Shown here in pieces: positions 21,866 to 33,404 of a stretch of DNA of 64,000 bases. Made by a program: the position numbers and the translations under genes. The notes under the pieces are model-generated. The model did not search any database. It worked only from the letters and a program-made list of their open reading frames with translations, and was not told where the DNA came from. Within the stretch, counting starts at the first letter, position 1, and each line of letters opens with the position of its first letter. The DNA comes from Echria macrotheca (taxonomy: Eukaryota; Ascomycota; Sordariomycetes; Sordariales; Schizotheciaceae): contig MU839828.1 of assembly GCA_030411725.1 (NCBI GenBank), positions 3,782,001-3,846,000 on the forward strand. The letters run 5' to 3'.

Positions 21866-23071
21866 ATGGGGCTTGGACAAGCGTTTCTGGCGGGCATCAT
21901 CCTAGCGCCTACGGCGGCGTACGGCGCGACGCTGGCGGTGTCGACGTTCGCCGGGGGCATCTACAGCCTGAGCTTCACCAACAACAAGCTGTCGATCGCA
22001 CAGCAGACCAACGGGTGCGGCACGACGCCGGCGTGGCTCGAGTACTACAACGACACGCAGTCGCTGTACTGCTTTGACGAGTCGTGGAGCGGCGGCGGAA
22101 CCATGGCCCAGTACAAGGTCGGCTCCGACGGCAAGCTGACTATCGCCGGCCAGGCCAAGACGAGCGGCAACGACGTTTACGGCCGGCTGTACGGCGGCTC
22201 GGACGGCAAGGGCTTTATTGCGTCTGCCCAATAGTGAGTATTCTCAAACAGTAATAAACACGATCTAACAAAAACAAGCTCGCCCTCAACCATCACCACG
22301 TACAAGGCTCCACTGTCAGGCACGACGCGGCTGCAGCAGGAAAAGTTCACGCTCTCCAAGAAGGGCCCCAACTCCCGACAAGACGTGGCGCACCCGCACG
22401 AGGTACAGGTCGACCCAACGGGCAAGTTCATTCTCGTGCCCGACCTCGGCGCCGACATCGTGCGCATCTTCCGCATCGACGCCACCAGCGGCAAGCTGAC
22501 GGCGTGCGGCGCCGGCCAGGCGGGCGCCGGCGACGGGCCGCGCCACATCGTCTTCCGCAAGTCTTCGGCCGGCGTGCAGACGGCCTACACAGTCAACGAG
22601 CTTGGTAATTCCGTGAGCTCGTGGAGCATGGCGTACGCGTCCGACGGCAGCTGCCTGTCGCTCAGCCGGCAGCAGACGCTCTTGACCTACGCGCCCGGGA
22701 AGAAGGGCGGGTCGACGACCAAGGCGGCCGAGCTGCGGATCGTGGGTGATTTCTTGTACGCGACGAACCGGGCCGACCAGACTTTTGGGAGTAATCAAGA
22801 CTCGGTTGCGATTTATACCATCGACGAGGCGACGGGCCAGCTTGCCTGGCTTGATGCGGGGAACTCGTACTCGTACTATCCGCGTACGTTCCAGTTTAAT
22901 AAGGATGGTACTTTGGTTGCGTTTGGCGGGCAGACTTCGGCCAATGTGGCTATTGTTGAGCGTGATGCGTCGACGGGTAAGCTGGGCAAGCTTGTGTCGA
23001 CTATTAATGTTGGCAGCAAGGGCCGTGCTGGCGAGGAGGATGGTCTGAGTGCCGTTGTCTGGATTGAGTAG
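21866..23071 (+). CDS. Secreted seven-bladed beta-propeller lactonase family protein
   Basis: Two exons (21866-22233, 22279-23071) give about 386 residues. The first 20 residues (MGLGQAFLAGIILAPTAAYG) form a signal peptide. The mature part matches the lactonase / carboxy-cis,cis-muconate cyclase beta-propeller family: HPHEVQVDPTGKFILVPDLG, then GPRHIVFRK, then NELGNSVSSW, then YYPRTFQFNKDGTLVAFGGQ, repeating blade strands. Known relatives are 6-phosphogluconolactonase and the fungal carboxy-muconate lactonizing enzyme. The signal peptide argues against a cytosolic pathway enzyme and suggests an extracellular lactone hydrolase or muconate cyclase. The substrate is unknown. The start at 21866 was chosen because it begins the signal peptide. 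Confidence 0.85.
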
Positions 23072-23314
23072 TCGATAAGGTGTACAAGTAGTTTGTATGT
23101 AGTTGAGGAAACCGGACGGACATGTACATGTGAAGACGAGTGTTTATAGTCCGTTGCATCACTTCCATCCCATATGCTACCCCATCCAGCTCAACAGAAT
23201 AACACACCATCGTCAGTTCCCGATGTACACACACACACTGCAGCCGATCTCTCCCCAACCTCATGGCCCCGAAATTTTAATCCCAGATCAACTATCATGA
23301 ATTCCAACACGCCC

Positions 23315-24451
23315 CTACTTCTTCACAGAAATCATCCCGGACGGCCCATGTTTCCTCCCCCAGTCCCTCACCTTCCGATCCATATCCCACCGCACAAAAA
23401 CCATCACAACAATCATAACCCACCCAACCACCGTATCCACCACCCCCCGGACCACACCCCCCCTGATACTCCCGCCAAGTACAGACGTCATAACCGCCCA
23501 AATAATACCCGAAGTAGCCACCCACTCCTCCCCCCTCTCGAGCCCCCTAATCGCCCGTCTAGCACACTCCTCCGCCTCCAAAACCTGATCCCCCTCCTCC
23601 AGCGCCCTCGTCAAATCCGTCTTGACCCGATTCTCATCTTCCAGACTCTGAGTCGGCATCGTGGCCGGGAAGACGGTATGCACCCTCACCCTCGGCGCCT
23701 TAGGATACGCCGCCGCGTACAGGTTCATCTCCTGCGAGAGCGAATCCGAGAGGGACCGGATTGCCGCTTTGGAGGGCGCGTAGGGGGTGAAGCCTGCGAA
23801 GCTGAAGAAGGACACGAACGAGCCGGTGAAGATGAGGTGGCGCGCTGGTGGTGGTGTTTTCTCGCTGGGTTCATTGGGAGGGGATGAGGATGAGGATGAG
23901 GAGCCGGTGTCAAGCCATTCCTGGAGAATTGCGTGGGCCATGTATACGCACGAGAAGTAGTTGCTGTCCATCATGGTCTGGAACTGGTCGATGGGGGTGT
24001 CGACGAAGAGCGTGGGGTGGGCGCTGCCCGAGACGCACCAGACGATGTCGGGCGGCGTGTTGGCGTTCCATGTCTTGGTTTGCTGGATGATGCGGGTGCA
24101 CTCGCTGGCCTGGGTCACGTCGGCGGTGATGCTGCTGATGCGCTGGGAGGGGGAGAGGGCGGCGGCCTGCAGGGTTAGGTATCTAGGCAAGGCGGTTTGG
24201 GGAGGGGTGAAGACGGACGAACCTTGATCTGCTCGACGGCTGCCTCGAGGTTCTTGGCTGTTCGGGCGACGACCATCACGTTCGCGCCCTTGGCGGCAAG
24301 TTGTCGAGCGGCGCTGAGGCCGAGGCCAGTGGAGCCGCCTGTGATGAGGACCGTCTGGCAGGATGGGTTAGCCGAGGTGTTGAGGCGACAAAAAGGGGAC
24401 TCGTACCCTTCCTTTGACTGGGAGTTCGTTTTTGAAGCTGAACCACGCCAT
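23315..24451 (-). CDS. 3-ketodihydrosphingosine reductase (Tsc10/KDSR type)
   Basis: Three exons (24451-24407, 24354-24223, 24166-23315) give about 342 residues. The SDR cofactor motif TVLITGGSTGLGLSAA lies at residues 16-31, a VSGSAHP segment near residue 111, a catalytic Ser region in FTGSFVSFFSFAG, and YAPSKAAIRSL with the catalytic Tyr and Lys. The C-terminal third carries two hydrophobic segments, as in Tsc10, which anchors the enzyme at the ER. It reduces 3-ketodihydrosphingosine to dihydrosphingosine with NADPH in sphingolipid synthesis. The 15-codon first exon (MAWFSFKNELPVKGR) is supported by the Rossmann fold starting right after it. A stretch of Ser residues near the middle is a low-complexity insert. 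Confidence 0.88.
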
Positions 24452-24979
24452 CTTGACGGAACACCGAGGATTTCGTCTGCGATTGAGATTTGGTGTTGGG
24501 ATTTCCGAGGTTGAAAAGCGACGAGATGAAAAAGCGAGCGGCACGGACCACGGGATGAGGCATTGGCCGTTGGATCGCGTCACGTCACGCGTCTTCCTGT
24601 CAGCAACGGCCAGCCAACTCATAATGTTTCATTGAAAGGATTTTCAAATCGAAACACCTTTCATGAGAAAATCAGAGCTCACTGTAATCTTTTAATTGCT
24701 TGGACTAAGACTAGTGGAAATCATCACCAGCAAAATCGGGGAATACATGGATGAAAAGTAAACATGGAAATCCGCCAGAATACGACAAACATCCAGGACG
24801 ATGAAATGTGATGGTTCTTTTGAGGAAATCATATCCCAAGTTGTAAGCCGCCCACTGGTTTCCAGGATAACCTCCCTTTCCCAGCTCACTATGGAATACA
24901 TCCGTAAGAATGTTCAATCTTGTTAAGGCTGTAAGGGGTGGTGCTTGCTTTCTCAGTCAATGCAGGGCATATTGGCTAC
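24452..24979. other. Spacer upstream of the KDSR-type gene
   Basis: Spacer holding the reductase promoter and the 3' flank of the SnoaL-like gene. No gene seen. Confidence 0.5.
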
Positions 24980-25642
24980 CTAGTTGACGGGATACTTCTC
25001 TCCCACGTCCCACTTACCAACCCGTTAGTCTAAATTGGCACCAGAAAACACTAGAAAACACTTACATGTTCTACGATGCACCCTCCTTCCTGCAACCAGT
25101 TGTCAGTCTCGCGTCAACTCCAAGCCATATTCCAAGATACATACCCATCGAAACCGGTCAACGATCACACTGCCCGAGTTATACTCAACCCACGACGTAT
25201 CTCCGCTGATCGTGGACCGCAGCAGCCGATGATCGAAGTTATGCCAGATGCCGCTGAGAATGTCCCACGCCGACTTGGCTCCGTTCTGCGCAATAGGGTT
25301 GTGATTCTATCTGTTGTCAACTTTGTTTTTTCTAAACCTCCACTTTACAGAAAGCCGGTGCAGGGGAAGAAACTGTACAATGTAGTCCTCGACGATATAC
25401 TCAAACGCCTCGGTAATGTTCTTGCGTCCTGCAGGCCCGACAAACGCCTGCACGAATGTGTCGAACCGCGCCTTCAGGGATTCTTCGCTAGGGGCCGGAT
25501 TCTGGCGAGTGCATGGAGGCGGTTGTTTCCGGGCTTGTCTCGCCGTGAGGACCGCTACGTCCGCTGTACCGGGCTCAACGGGAGCACCGAAGGTAGCACC
25601 AGGCGTCGCGAGGACGGCAGTCAGTATTTGGAGAAGATGCAT
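24980..25642 (-). CDS. Small secreted SnoaL-like (NTF2-fold) protein
   Basis: Four exons (25642-25379, 25306-25145, 25089-25066, 25012-24980) give about 160 residues. The first 19 or so residues (MHLLQILTAVLATPGATFG) are a signal peptide. The mature part has the SnoaL-like pattern: EAFEYIVEDYINHNP across intron 1, then NGAKSAWDIL, then VIVDRFRWEGGCIVEHWD and the end EKYPVN. Exon 3 is only 24 nt (8 codons), but both its flanks have good splice sites and it rebuilds the family C-terminus. SnoaL-like folds include polyketide cyclases and many proteins with no known reaction. A secreted version may bind or alter a small molecule outside the cell. The reaction is unknown. Confidence 0.78.
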
Positions 25643-26718
25643 ATTTCAGACTAGCAGAAACAAAAATTCGCACCGGATCCTATTCATGGTGGGGAGGTAA
25701 GTAAGGTATCTGGAAATCTGGGAGGTTCCGCCATGTTTATACTCCCTTGGAATGTTGTTGCCATCTTCAACACCAAGACTCAGTCAAGCAGGGAATCCAA
25801 GCCAAGTACTTGGCCAATATCTGACGTCGTTGACATCCTACCTGGCCGCGATGATGTTGAACTTCAGCGTTCCATCACGTGGGACTGTTACCACTACAAG
25901 TCCAGTACCCAGGTTGCAAGACCGGGCATGGCTAGCCTCGGCAAAACAACCGGTCCATGATCAGACTTGGCAGCGTCGTCCATCCGTTGTAATATCTCTC
26001 GGATGTACGTGACGCTTTGCCAAGCTGAGTACGGAACAAAGCAGGTGGTATTATACTGGCTGGGTGCATGCCTGATGCCGAGCCTCGGGGGTTGCATAAG
26101 ACAGGCAGAGCGATTTAGCCTGTTAAGAGCCCCGGGAGTCAACCTCCGAGAAACGGACCCCTGTCCATAAGGAACACTGCTGTAGCCCATGGACCACTGT
26201 GATAGGCAACCCACGTGGTGGTAACGGCTCTATGTGTCGAAAATCACACCTGCCCTGTACAAGAAGTCGATACGGAGTACATGGAGATCTACGGCCGAGT
26301 GCGCACGAGCACCTGGAAACAACTTTCACCTGGAAACAACTTTCACCACAGCTTTTGAGGTTGTATCATGTCATGAAGAAAAAGATGCCGCTGGTTTCTG
26401 TTATTGGAAACCGCGACCTTACCACACCCCGGGTGTGTTGACGAGGGTTGAAAAATGGCATGCTTGAAAAATAATGCACTCACGATGAAATGGAGGACGA
26501 CCAGCAACCCCTCCAGTCCGTCGGTCTTTCCTAGCGTATTCGACTTCATCGTGGTACAAAACTAGCAATCCCCATGGGGCGCAAAGATAGCTGTCAATTA
26601 CGGGTCTGCTGCACTCTATGCCTACCTACCTAGGTACACAAGCTACCCCTTATTCACCACTCTCCCACTCTCCCCGCTGCTATCCTACATAAGTAACAAT
26701 AATGGCTTCTACAATCAA
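25643..26718. other. Spacer with a short tandem repeat
   Basis: About 1.1 kb with no supportable gene. It holds the 17-bp tandem repeat at 26311-26347 and a CTACCTACCTAGGTAC palindromic stretch near 26620, just before the tRNA gene. Confidence 0.5.
26311..26347. repeat. 17-bp tandem duplication
   Basis: ACCTGGAAACAACTTTC at 26311-26327 is repeated exactly at 26328-26344, followed by three more matching bases. Non-coding; likely replication slippage. Confidence 0.9.
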
Positions 26719-26800
26719 GGCGTGGTGGCAGAGTGGTCTAATGCGCAAGACTCGAAATCTTGTTCCTTCGGGAGCGTCTGTTCGAATCAGGCCCACGTCG
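26719..26800 (+). tRNA. tRNA-Ser (CGA)
   Basis: An 82-nt cloverleaf. Acceptor GGCGTGG pairs with CCACGTC (one G-T wobble), with discriminator G as expected for serine. The anticodon stem CAAGA/TCTTG encloses loop CTCGAAA, giving anticodon CGA, which reads TCG codons. A long variable arm (TTCCTTCGGGAG) marks a class II tRNA, and the T loop is TTCGAAT. A TTTTT Pol III terminator follows at about 26803. No intron. A second identical copy lies at 63589-63670 in the opposite direction. Confidence 0.96.
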
Positions 26801-27587
26801 ATCTTTTTGCCAATTCTTCTTTCTCCATAACAAAACATTACCCCTTTTCTTTTGACCACCACTCTTTTCCCCAAATATTTTTGCTGGGTTCAACCAACGG
26901 CACCTCTTTTTTTATTCTCCCCACAGAATGGTTGTATTACTATGTGTTAGACCTACTTGCTGGTTCTCGGCACCCTTGATTCCGGGCTTCAATGCCCCCA
27001 TATGCAGCTGAAACCACTCATGAGCAATACAAAACGCTAATGAAGGCACGAGGTTGACGGTAATTTGGGTGCGAATATCTTCTCGTTTTCCTGTGCAAGA
27101 CGAGCGAACACGCCCTGGTGCGGTCGGTCATCCAGGACTGAGTCATGGAGTGCTTCGGCGTGCCATCATCAGCAAGCTATTCCGTACAGAGTTGCCGGAC
27201 CGTTAGAGAACAAAGTAATCAGTCTCATTTTTTGCGCCAGGGAAACTCCAGTTACTAAAAAACTGTCTGGACTTTCCCTATCTAAGGAAGCGGTATGACA
27301 TACAAAAAGGGGCAACTGTTCAGCTGCCCACATGCTTGCAGCGCATACGTATGGAACCAGGTGTACTCTTTCGAATCTTTAATCTTGACTGAGCTACGAG
27401 TTCTCAACGTGGGTAGCAAACTAGTGCGGATACGACATCCTTAATCTATCACCGGGAATATCTTATCGGCCGGGACAGAACTTGAGAACAAGCTGACTCA
27501 ACATAGACATATGGAGCCACTACTGCTATCTATTTACCGCCTCTCACCTCATCACAATCTCGGACTCTCCCCTCTCGGACCATCTAG
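26801..27587. other. Spacer after tRNA-Ser
   Basis: About 790 bases, pyrimidine-rich just after the tRNA terminator. No gene seen. Confidence 0.5.
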
Positions 27588-28465
27588 TCATAAGAGATAA
27601 TAGTCGAACCAGTGAACAGCCTGCAGGAACGCCGCCTCCTTGGCAAACTTGATCACCTTGTTGTTCATGTCGCCACGCACCGCGAAACCGTGCTCGACGC
27701 CCGAGTACAGGGTAATCTGGTACGGAATGCCCGACTTCTTGAGAATCTCCTCCGACTTGTGACGCTTCTCGGCGGGGAAGATGGAGTCCGTCTCGGCAGC
27801 CGAGATCGACAGAGGTCCAGGGATGCTCGCGAGTTCCTCCTCGGTCACGAACGACGGGTGCGCAAAGTAGCCGACGTCAATTCCGCTCTTGTAGTGTCTC
27901 GCAACGTACTGGGATGTTCAGCACGGGGCTCCTGGCAGCATTCCTAGAGAGATATAACAACATACCTTGGCGCCGAAGCAGTATCCCAGTCCACCCAACT
28001 TCTTGACGCCGTATTCCTCCTTCAGCGTCTTGATGGCAGCGACCACAATGGGATCAACAGCCTCCTCGGTATGCGGGTTGTCGCCAGTCGAGCCCTTTTC
28101 CCTCCAGGCCATAAAGTCAAAGCCGCTGGGGCGGTTGAGAGGGATGGGGTCGCCATTAAAGACGTCGATTACCAGCGTCAGGTAACCGTTGGCGGCGAGC
28201 TGGTCGGCCATCAACTGGCTGTTCTGCCAGATACCAATAACATCGGGGATGTAGAGGAGGCCGACGCCATCGTGCTTCTTGTCGGCCGGCGGCGTCGCGA
28301 GGTATCCGTCGTACTTCCCAGCAACCTTGATGATCTTTCCGGTCGGGGTTCCCCTGCGTCGGGCATGGTTAGCTTGCGATGAGACGAACACCACCACGGC
28401 GCCGCTGTAACGTACTCGTGCTTGACACCGACGGTGCAGCACTTGGCGGGAGGATTGGAGGCCAT
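27588..28465 (-). CDS. Dienelactone hydrolase family protein
   Basis: Three exons (28465-28416, 28353-27966, 27908-27588) give about 252 residues, the normal family length. The alpha/beta-hydrolase triad is visible: the nucleophile Cys in GGLGYCFGAK, Asp in SAAETDSIFP and His in GVEHGFAVRG. N-terminal features are KCCTVGVKHEGTPTGK and LLYIPDVIGIWQNS. The bacterial prototype opens dienelactone to maleylacetate in chlorocatechol breakdown. Fungal homologues are numerous and often of unknown substrate. With the catechol-forming genes near 1-6 kb this hints at aromatic catabolism, but the distance of 20 kb makes any link weak. Cytosolic; no signal peptide. Confidence 0.9.
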
Positions 28466-29750
28466 CTTGACTTTTAAACGTAGATACTGGTGTCGAAGAA
28501 GGTTTCAAGAGAGAAATTGGACTCAATTGGACCGCAGAAAAGACTTGTTGCGCCGTGGAAGCTCAAGGAAGAGGGACTTGGACAAGAACCCCGCAGGTGG
28601 GTGATTTATGTTCCCGTCTGCCCCTCGATGCCCCGCAGACCACCGTCATCTCGGCGCTCGATGGCGACCGGCGGGAGGGGAGTGCCCAGCATGTGGACAC
28701 CGGATTGAGAGCGTCATCTGTACAGCGGCCGACGGGGTCACGACATGATTCGGGTCAACTCGGCGATAGGTCGACATCCCGTCAAAGTCCGGGTTGGTCG
28801 GTGCCGCGTCGGCAGCAGGGGTCGTGATCGTTGTTTGTGCGCTTCCCCTTTCTGCAATCCAAGAGAACCCAAAGAGGGAAGTTGGAGCTAACTTCGAACC
28901 ACTGTCGTCAATCGAGCCGCCGTGTGCTTTCCGATGATCTGACTAAACGGTGCTAGAACCCTAGCAACAGGCACTGTCAAACGCAGTGTTAGAGGCGGCG
29001 GGGCATTGCCGGACAGTGTCAATTGTCCTGGCTTCTTGCGCGAGCTGCCCCATTTAGAACGGTGAAGTGGCCATGAAGAACAAGAGAAGGTCTCTAATCC
29101 TCTCCTCATAGCGAATATTTATAGAGGAAGAGAAAATGTCTAGAACAAGTACGCTTCTCGGACAACGTCAGACGGTGCAAATTCTCTCCAGGGCCGATGC
29201 CAGTCTGATAACCAGGTACGGCAATCGGCTGCCATGAGGTCATTCTCCTGGCGGGCTTGGGTCGCATACTGAGAGCTCCTACTGTGCTGAAGTCTTATAG
29301 AGAAGCAAAAAACAACTCAATTCCTACAGAATAAGCTCTATGCACACTACTCATTCAATCTGCTTCAGCTAAACTGAAGTGTAACTTCGAAGGCAAGGGA
29401 TGATCGCCTCGGCTTCCATGGAAGTTGGAGGCGCAACCAAGTCGCGCACTAACAACTGCTTCCCCGAGTTGGCGGGGTCTTCTGGAAAGATGGCCCCAAG
29501 CCACAAGCCACAGCTTCCACAGCCTCTGGTTCGTGCCAGGCCCCAAGCCACAAGCCACAGCTTCCACAGCCTCTGGTTCGTGCCAAGATTGGCTTGCAGC
29601 ACCCCTGCACACGCAAGGAACCGTTGGAACACGCGGAACCGGCGATCTGTCGACGCCGACCTTCACCAACCTACGACGCTCGGCGCACCGAATCTACGAT
29701 GGTATAGAAACCACTTTTCTGACCATAACCGACGGTGGCCCACAACGGGG
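28466..29750. other. Divergent promoter region with 47-bp tandem repeat
   Basis: About 1.3 kb between the dienelactone hydrolase and the TAPT1-family gene, which are divergent. The frame of the downstream gene stays open from 29400, but a 47-bp repeat (not a multiple of three) and the lack of conserved sequence suggest it is 5' leader rather than protein. Confidence 0.5.
29492..29585. repeat. 47-bp perfect tandem duplication
   Basis: Two exact adjacent copies, 29492-29538 and 29539-29585, each starting GGCCCCAAGCCACAAGCC and ending TTCGTGCCA. They lie within the leader of the TAPT1-family gene. Confidence 0.95.
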
Positions 29751-32684
29751 ATGACGGAAACAATGGAGCGGCCCGCGACGGAAAGCAAGGGCCAGCCCCT
29801 CTCGCAACCTCCGTCGCAACCTCCGTCGCATCTCCCTTCTCCGGCCCTAACTCCAACCCTCCTGTCGTCTCCGCGATTGACGCCCAAAGTCCACATGCAA
29901 GCCACATCCGAGAACCCCGGTTCCCCTACTGGCATGCCGACCCCAGAACCATCAGGCGACAGCCAGACCGACAGCGAACCATCGGCCGGCCCGGTCGTCG
30001 TCGACGTCGCAAAGACACGCAGTCGCTCAAGCACCAAGACCAGCAGTCATGACGGAATTAGGAGATTATCGGCTTCCAAGATTCAGGAGCTCACCAACGC
30101 TCCCGAGTCGCTTCCGCTTGCCTCGATCCCTGACCGCTATGACTTTGGCCACGACTTCGAGCTGCCACTGACCGCCGGTCTCGCGGAAGCGAGCAATCGA
30201 CCATCCATCGCTGAGCAGCTCCAGCCCGCACACCTCGGCCTCTCACTGGTGACGGATCCGATAGACTTTACGCGGCTTGGGAATGCGGCACAAAAAGGTG
30301 GAGCGGCGAGACCGCCAGTGGGATTTCGGACGCTTTCAACACCTCCGACGGGCAGACGGAAATCTACCAGCCAGCCGCCCTCACGAGGCACCTCGACACG
30401 GCGAAATTCGTTCCAGCCCGCGGGCGGCCGGCCGGCTCCCCTCGATATCGATGGCAGGGGAAGGTTCCCGACTCCCAAGGACCCAGCGTCCGTCAGAAAG
30501 GATGAAGCCGACATTCGGCCTTCGTCTCCCGTGCCTCCGTCAATCCCACTTCCGCCCATGTCAATACCAACGCTGCTGCAGTTGGAATTGGCTGGACAAC
30601 GGCCTAGTCCGCTGTATATCCACCATTCCTACACGAGCGACATTCCGTACGAGTCGAGTGCGGTCAAGTTCGAGCGGCTCAAGAACTTCTTGCTTCTTCC
30701 GGGCTACTTGGAGAGAACCATTGTTTTTGGTGCGCTGGCCTGTCTGGATGCTTGGCTTTGGACCTTTACCGTTCTACCCATGCGGTTCGGGATCGCCGTA
30801 TCGGTGCTGGTGCGATGGTGGGCTTATCTGATTGGGAAAGAAATCCGGTGGCTTGTTGCCTTTGTGTGGTATGGCCTTGGACGCATGTGGCGACGTGGCC
30901 GCCGCGGTCGTTCCGTCTCAAACGCAAGCAGCCAAGGATCCTCTCGACGAGATGGCTCCAGAAGTCGAAGTGCCGTACGGGAGCCCGCCGGCAACGACTC
31001 GACAGCTAGCGTTGATCATGCTTCCAGACGACATGATGCTCTGCGGCCACCTGGTAACGCCCCGCTCCCGATTCCTAGGCGGACGGATCCGAGGTCGGCC
31101 GGGTTCTTGAGACATCGACGGACCAAATCGAGCCCTTCCAACTTAACCTCCTTCCACAAGGCGGACCTCCTCCAAGGCTTCATCATCATTTGTAGTTCCA
31201 TCGCGCTCATGAACCTGGATGCCAGCCGCATGTACCACGTCATCCGGGCCCAGTCTGCGATCAAACTCTACGCCATATACAATCTGCTCGAGGTTGGAGA
31301 TCGGCTATTGTCTGCCCTGGGTCAGGATGTATTCGAATGTCTTTTCAGTACCGAGACGCTCTCTAGGAACAGCTCCGGTCGCTCCAAGATCATGCTGCCC
31401 TTTGGCATGTTTCTACTCGCCCTGGTCTACAACATTGTACACTCGATCATATTGTTCTACCAAGTTATTGCTCTGCATGTCGCTGTCAACTCGTACTCGA
31501 ATGCCCTCCTCACTTTGCTCCTGTCCAACCAGTTCGTCGAGATCAAGAGCACGGTTTTCAAGCGATTCGAGAAGGAGAACACGTTCCAACTCGCCTGCGC
31601 GGATATCGTGGAGCGCTTCCAGCTGTGGATCATGCTCTTCATCATTGGTATGCGCAACGTGGTCGAGGTCGGCGGGTGGTCCGTACCAGGTGCTGGCGGC
31701 GAGGACAGCAACCCAAGCATCCCCCTACATACGGCGTCGATATTGCCAGCTAGTTTTACGTTGCTACCGTCGTGGCTGTGGTCTGGCGAAGTGCTATCAC
31801 CCTTCTTGGTTGTGATCGGGAGCGAGATGATAGTGGATTGGATCAAGCACGCTTACGTCAACAAGTTCAACAACATCAAGCCGGCGTTTTATGGCAGGAT
31901 TCTCGACATCCTGTGCAAGGACTATTATACCAACGTAAGTGTTCCTTGCTGCCTCTCCGGGCTCTATCTGACTAGATAGGCTTTTGTTACACCGTCTCTT
32001 ACTCGGAGACTCGGCCTCCCGCTGCTGCCATTGTCGTGCCTGTTTATCCGCGCATCCGTGCAGATCTACCACATGTTTCTCGCCATGCACCTCCCGACGC
32101 CGTTGCCGCCTTCTACCCAGACCTCACTCTCGGTTGAGGCTGCCACGCCATCGCCGGCTATGTTGGCCGCGCTTGATCGTGTGGACCATATCATCCGCAA
32201 CGCACTAGGGCGCGCGGTATACGGCTATCCCTACACGGAGGGCATGGATGACACGGAAATGCCGCCAGGACCTGGTGCCGTGACAAAACTGTGGCTCAAG
32301 TGGACGAGCGATGACGTGATAGCCGCCCTGACCATGGTGGTCGTCTTCCTCCTCATCTTCTTGGTGTTGTTGATCCTCAAGCTCGTGGTCGGGATGGTTC
32401 TCCTCCGTTACGCGCGCGACCGATACGCGCAGATGAAGGCGAGGGAGCACGCCATTGCGGCAGGCAAGGCGGAGAAGGAGTCGTTTGACGCCAAGGGGAA
32501 GCGTGTTGGCGGGTATGGGCAGGTAGAAGTGGGCGAGGACCGGCGGCGGTGGATCTATGCGGACGACCCAGAGGGGCTGCGCAAGGTGCGGGAGAAGGAG
32601 AAGAAGAGCGAGAAGGGAGGGGACAAGGAGAAGGATTTGAGCCATATCACGCGGTACGAGATGGTGGCGAGGAGGATATGGTGA
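29751..32684 (+). CDS. TAPT1/Emp65 family (DUF747) ER membrane protein
   Basis: Two exons (29751-31934, 31980-32684) give about 962 residues. The first 290 residues are disordered (Ser/Pro/Arg-rich). The conserved region begins near residue 300 with YESSAVKFERLKNFLLLPGYLER and continues through several membrane helices, with HKADLLQGFIIICSSIALM, IYNLLEVGDRLLSALGQDV and LLLSNQFVEIKSTVFKRFEKEN (quoted in part: NQFVEIKSTVFKRFEK), all hallmarks of DUF747/TAPT1. A last membrane helix is followed by a charged Lys/Glu-rich tail. Yeast Emp65 acts with Slp1 in protecting soluble ER proteins from degradation; human TAPT1 affects Golgi and ciliary function. I take the ATG at 29751; the in-frame ATG at 29400 would include the 47-bp repeat. 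Confidence 0.9.
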
Positions 32685-33404
32685 TGAATGTGGTGATAGA
32701 TGTATTATTCTGGTGGAGTTGGTTTGGCATTACTTGGTGTCTGGAGCGAGCATTTTTGCTGTTAAGGCGTTTGAATTGATGTCAGCCGTGATGGCTGCTT
32801 TTTGGCCATGTGGTATTATTTCTTGAAGTGTTGTTTGTTGTGACTGTGGCATTGTTGCTTAAAGTGTTGTGTTGTGATGGATGTGGAATACTTGAGCAGT
32901 AGATAAACGTTCAAACCCACTGGTCACATCGGAGTCACAAGTCGGGGGAGTCGTCTTTTGTACGGAAAGGGCATATGGTCAGTCTCAACACCTAGCACAC
33001 TATTACGTAGCCGTGGCATCCCTCCATCCCCCCATCGTGGCAGAATGCGGCTTATATTGGCCAGCCGGCCAGTCAGTCAGTCCCAAGTGCCGCGATCACC
33101 ATCTTCATGATCTAGAACCGCCCCCTACAACTAAACTGTGGAGGTTCAACACAACGTTGGGCGGCGTAAAGTCTTGAACTTGAATGTGCTTGAGCTCCGG
33201 GATACGGGATATTCCTCAGACCAGGACCTCGTCAACTCACGCAAGAAATTGAACGAACCTCGCCACACGGCGAGTAGGTACCTTGACTGAGTTCGGGGGT
33301 TTGTTTTCTGGTGCCTGGCGCCAGCAGAGTAGGTAGGTAGGTAAACCATATAACGATATAAGTCTACCCGGATAACTACAATCACGAAGGTACAAGCACA
33401 TCGT
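32685..33404. other. Convergent 3' spacer, no gene seen
   Basis: 720 bases between convergent stops, containing a (GTAG)n-like stretch near 33328-33345. No gene seen. Confidence 0.5.

Noticed and set aside
29400..29750. N-terminal extension of the TAPT1-family protein from an upstream ATG at 29400
   Set aside because: It runs through a 47-bp tandem repeat that is not a multiple of three and has no family similarity; the ATG at 29751 gives a typical Ser/Pro-rich start.
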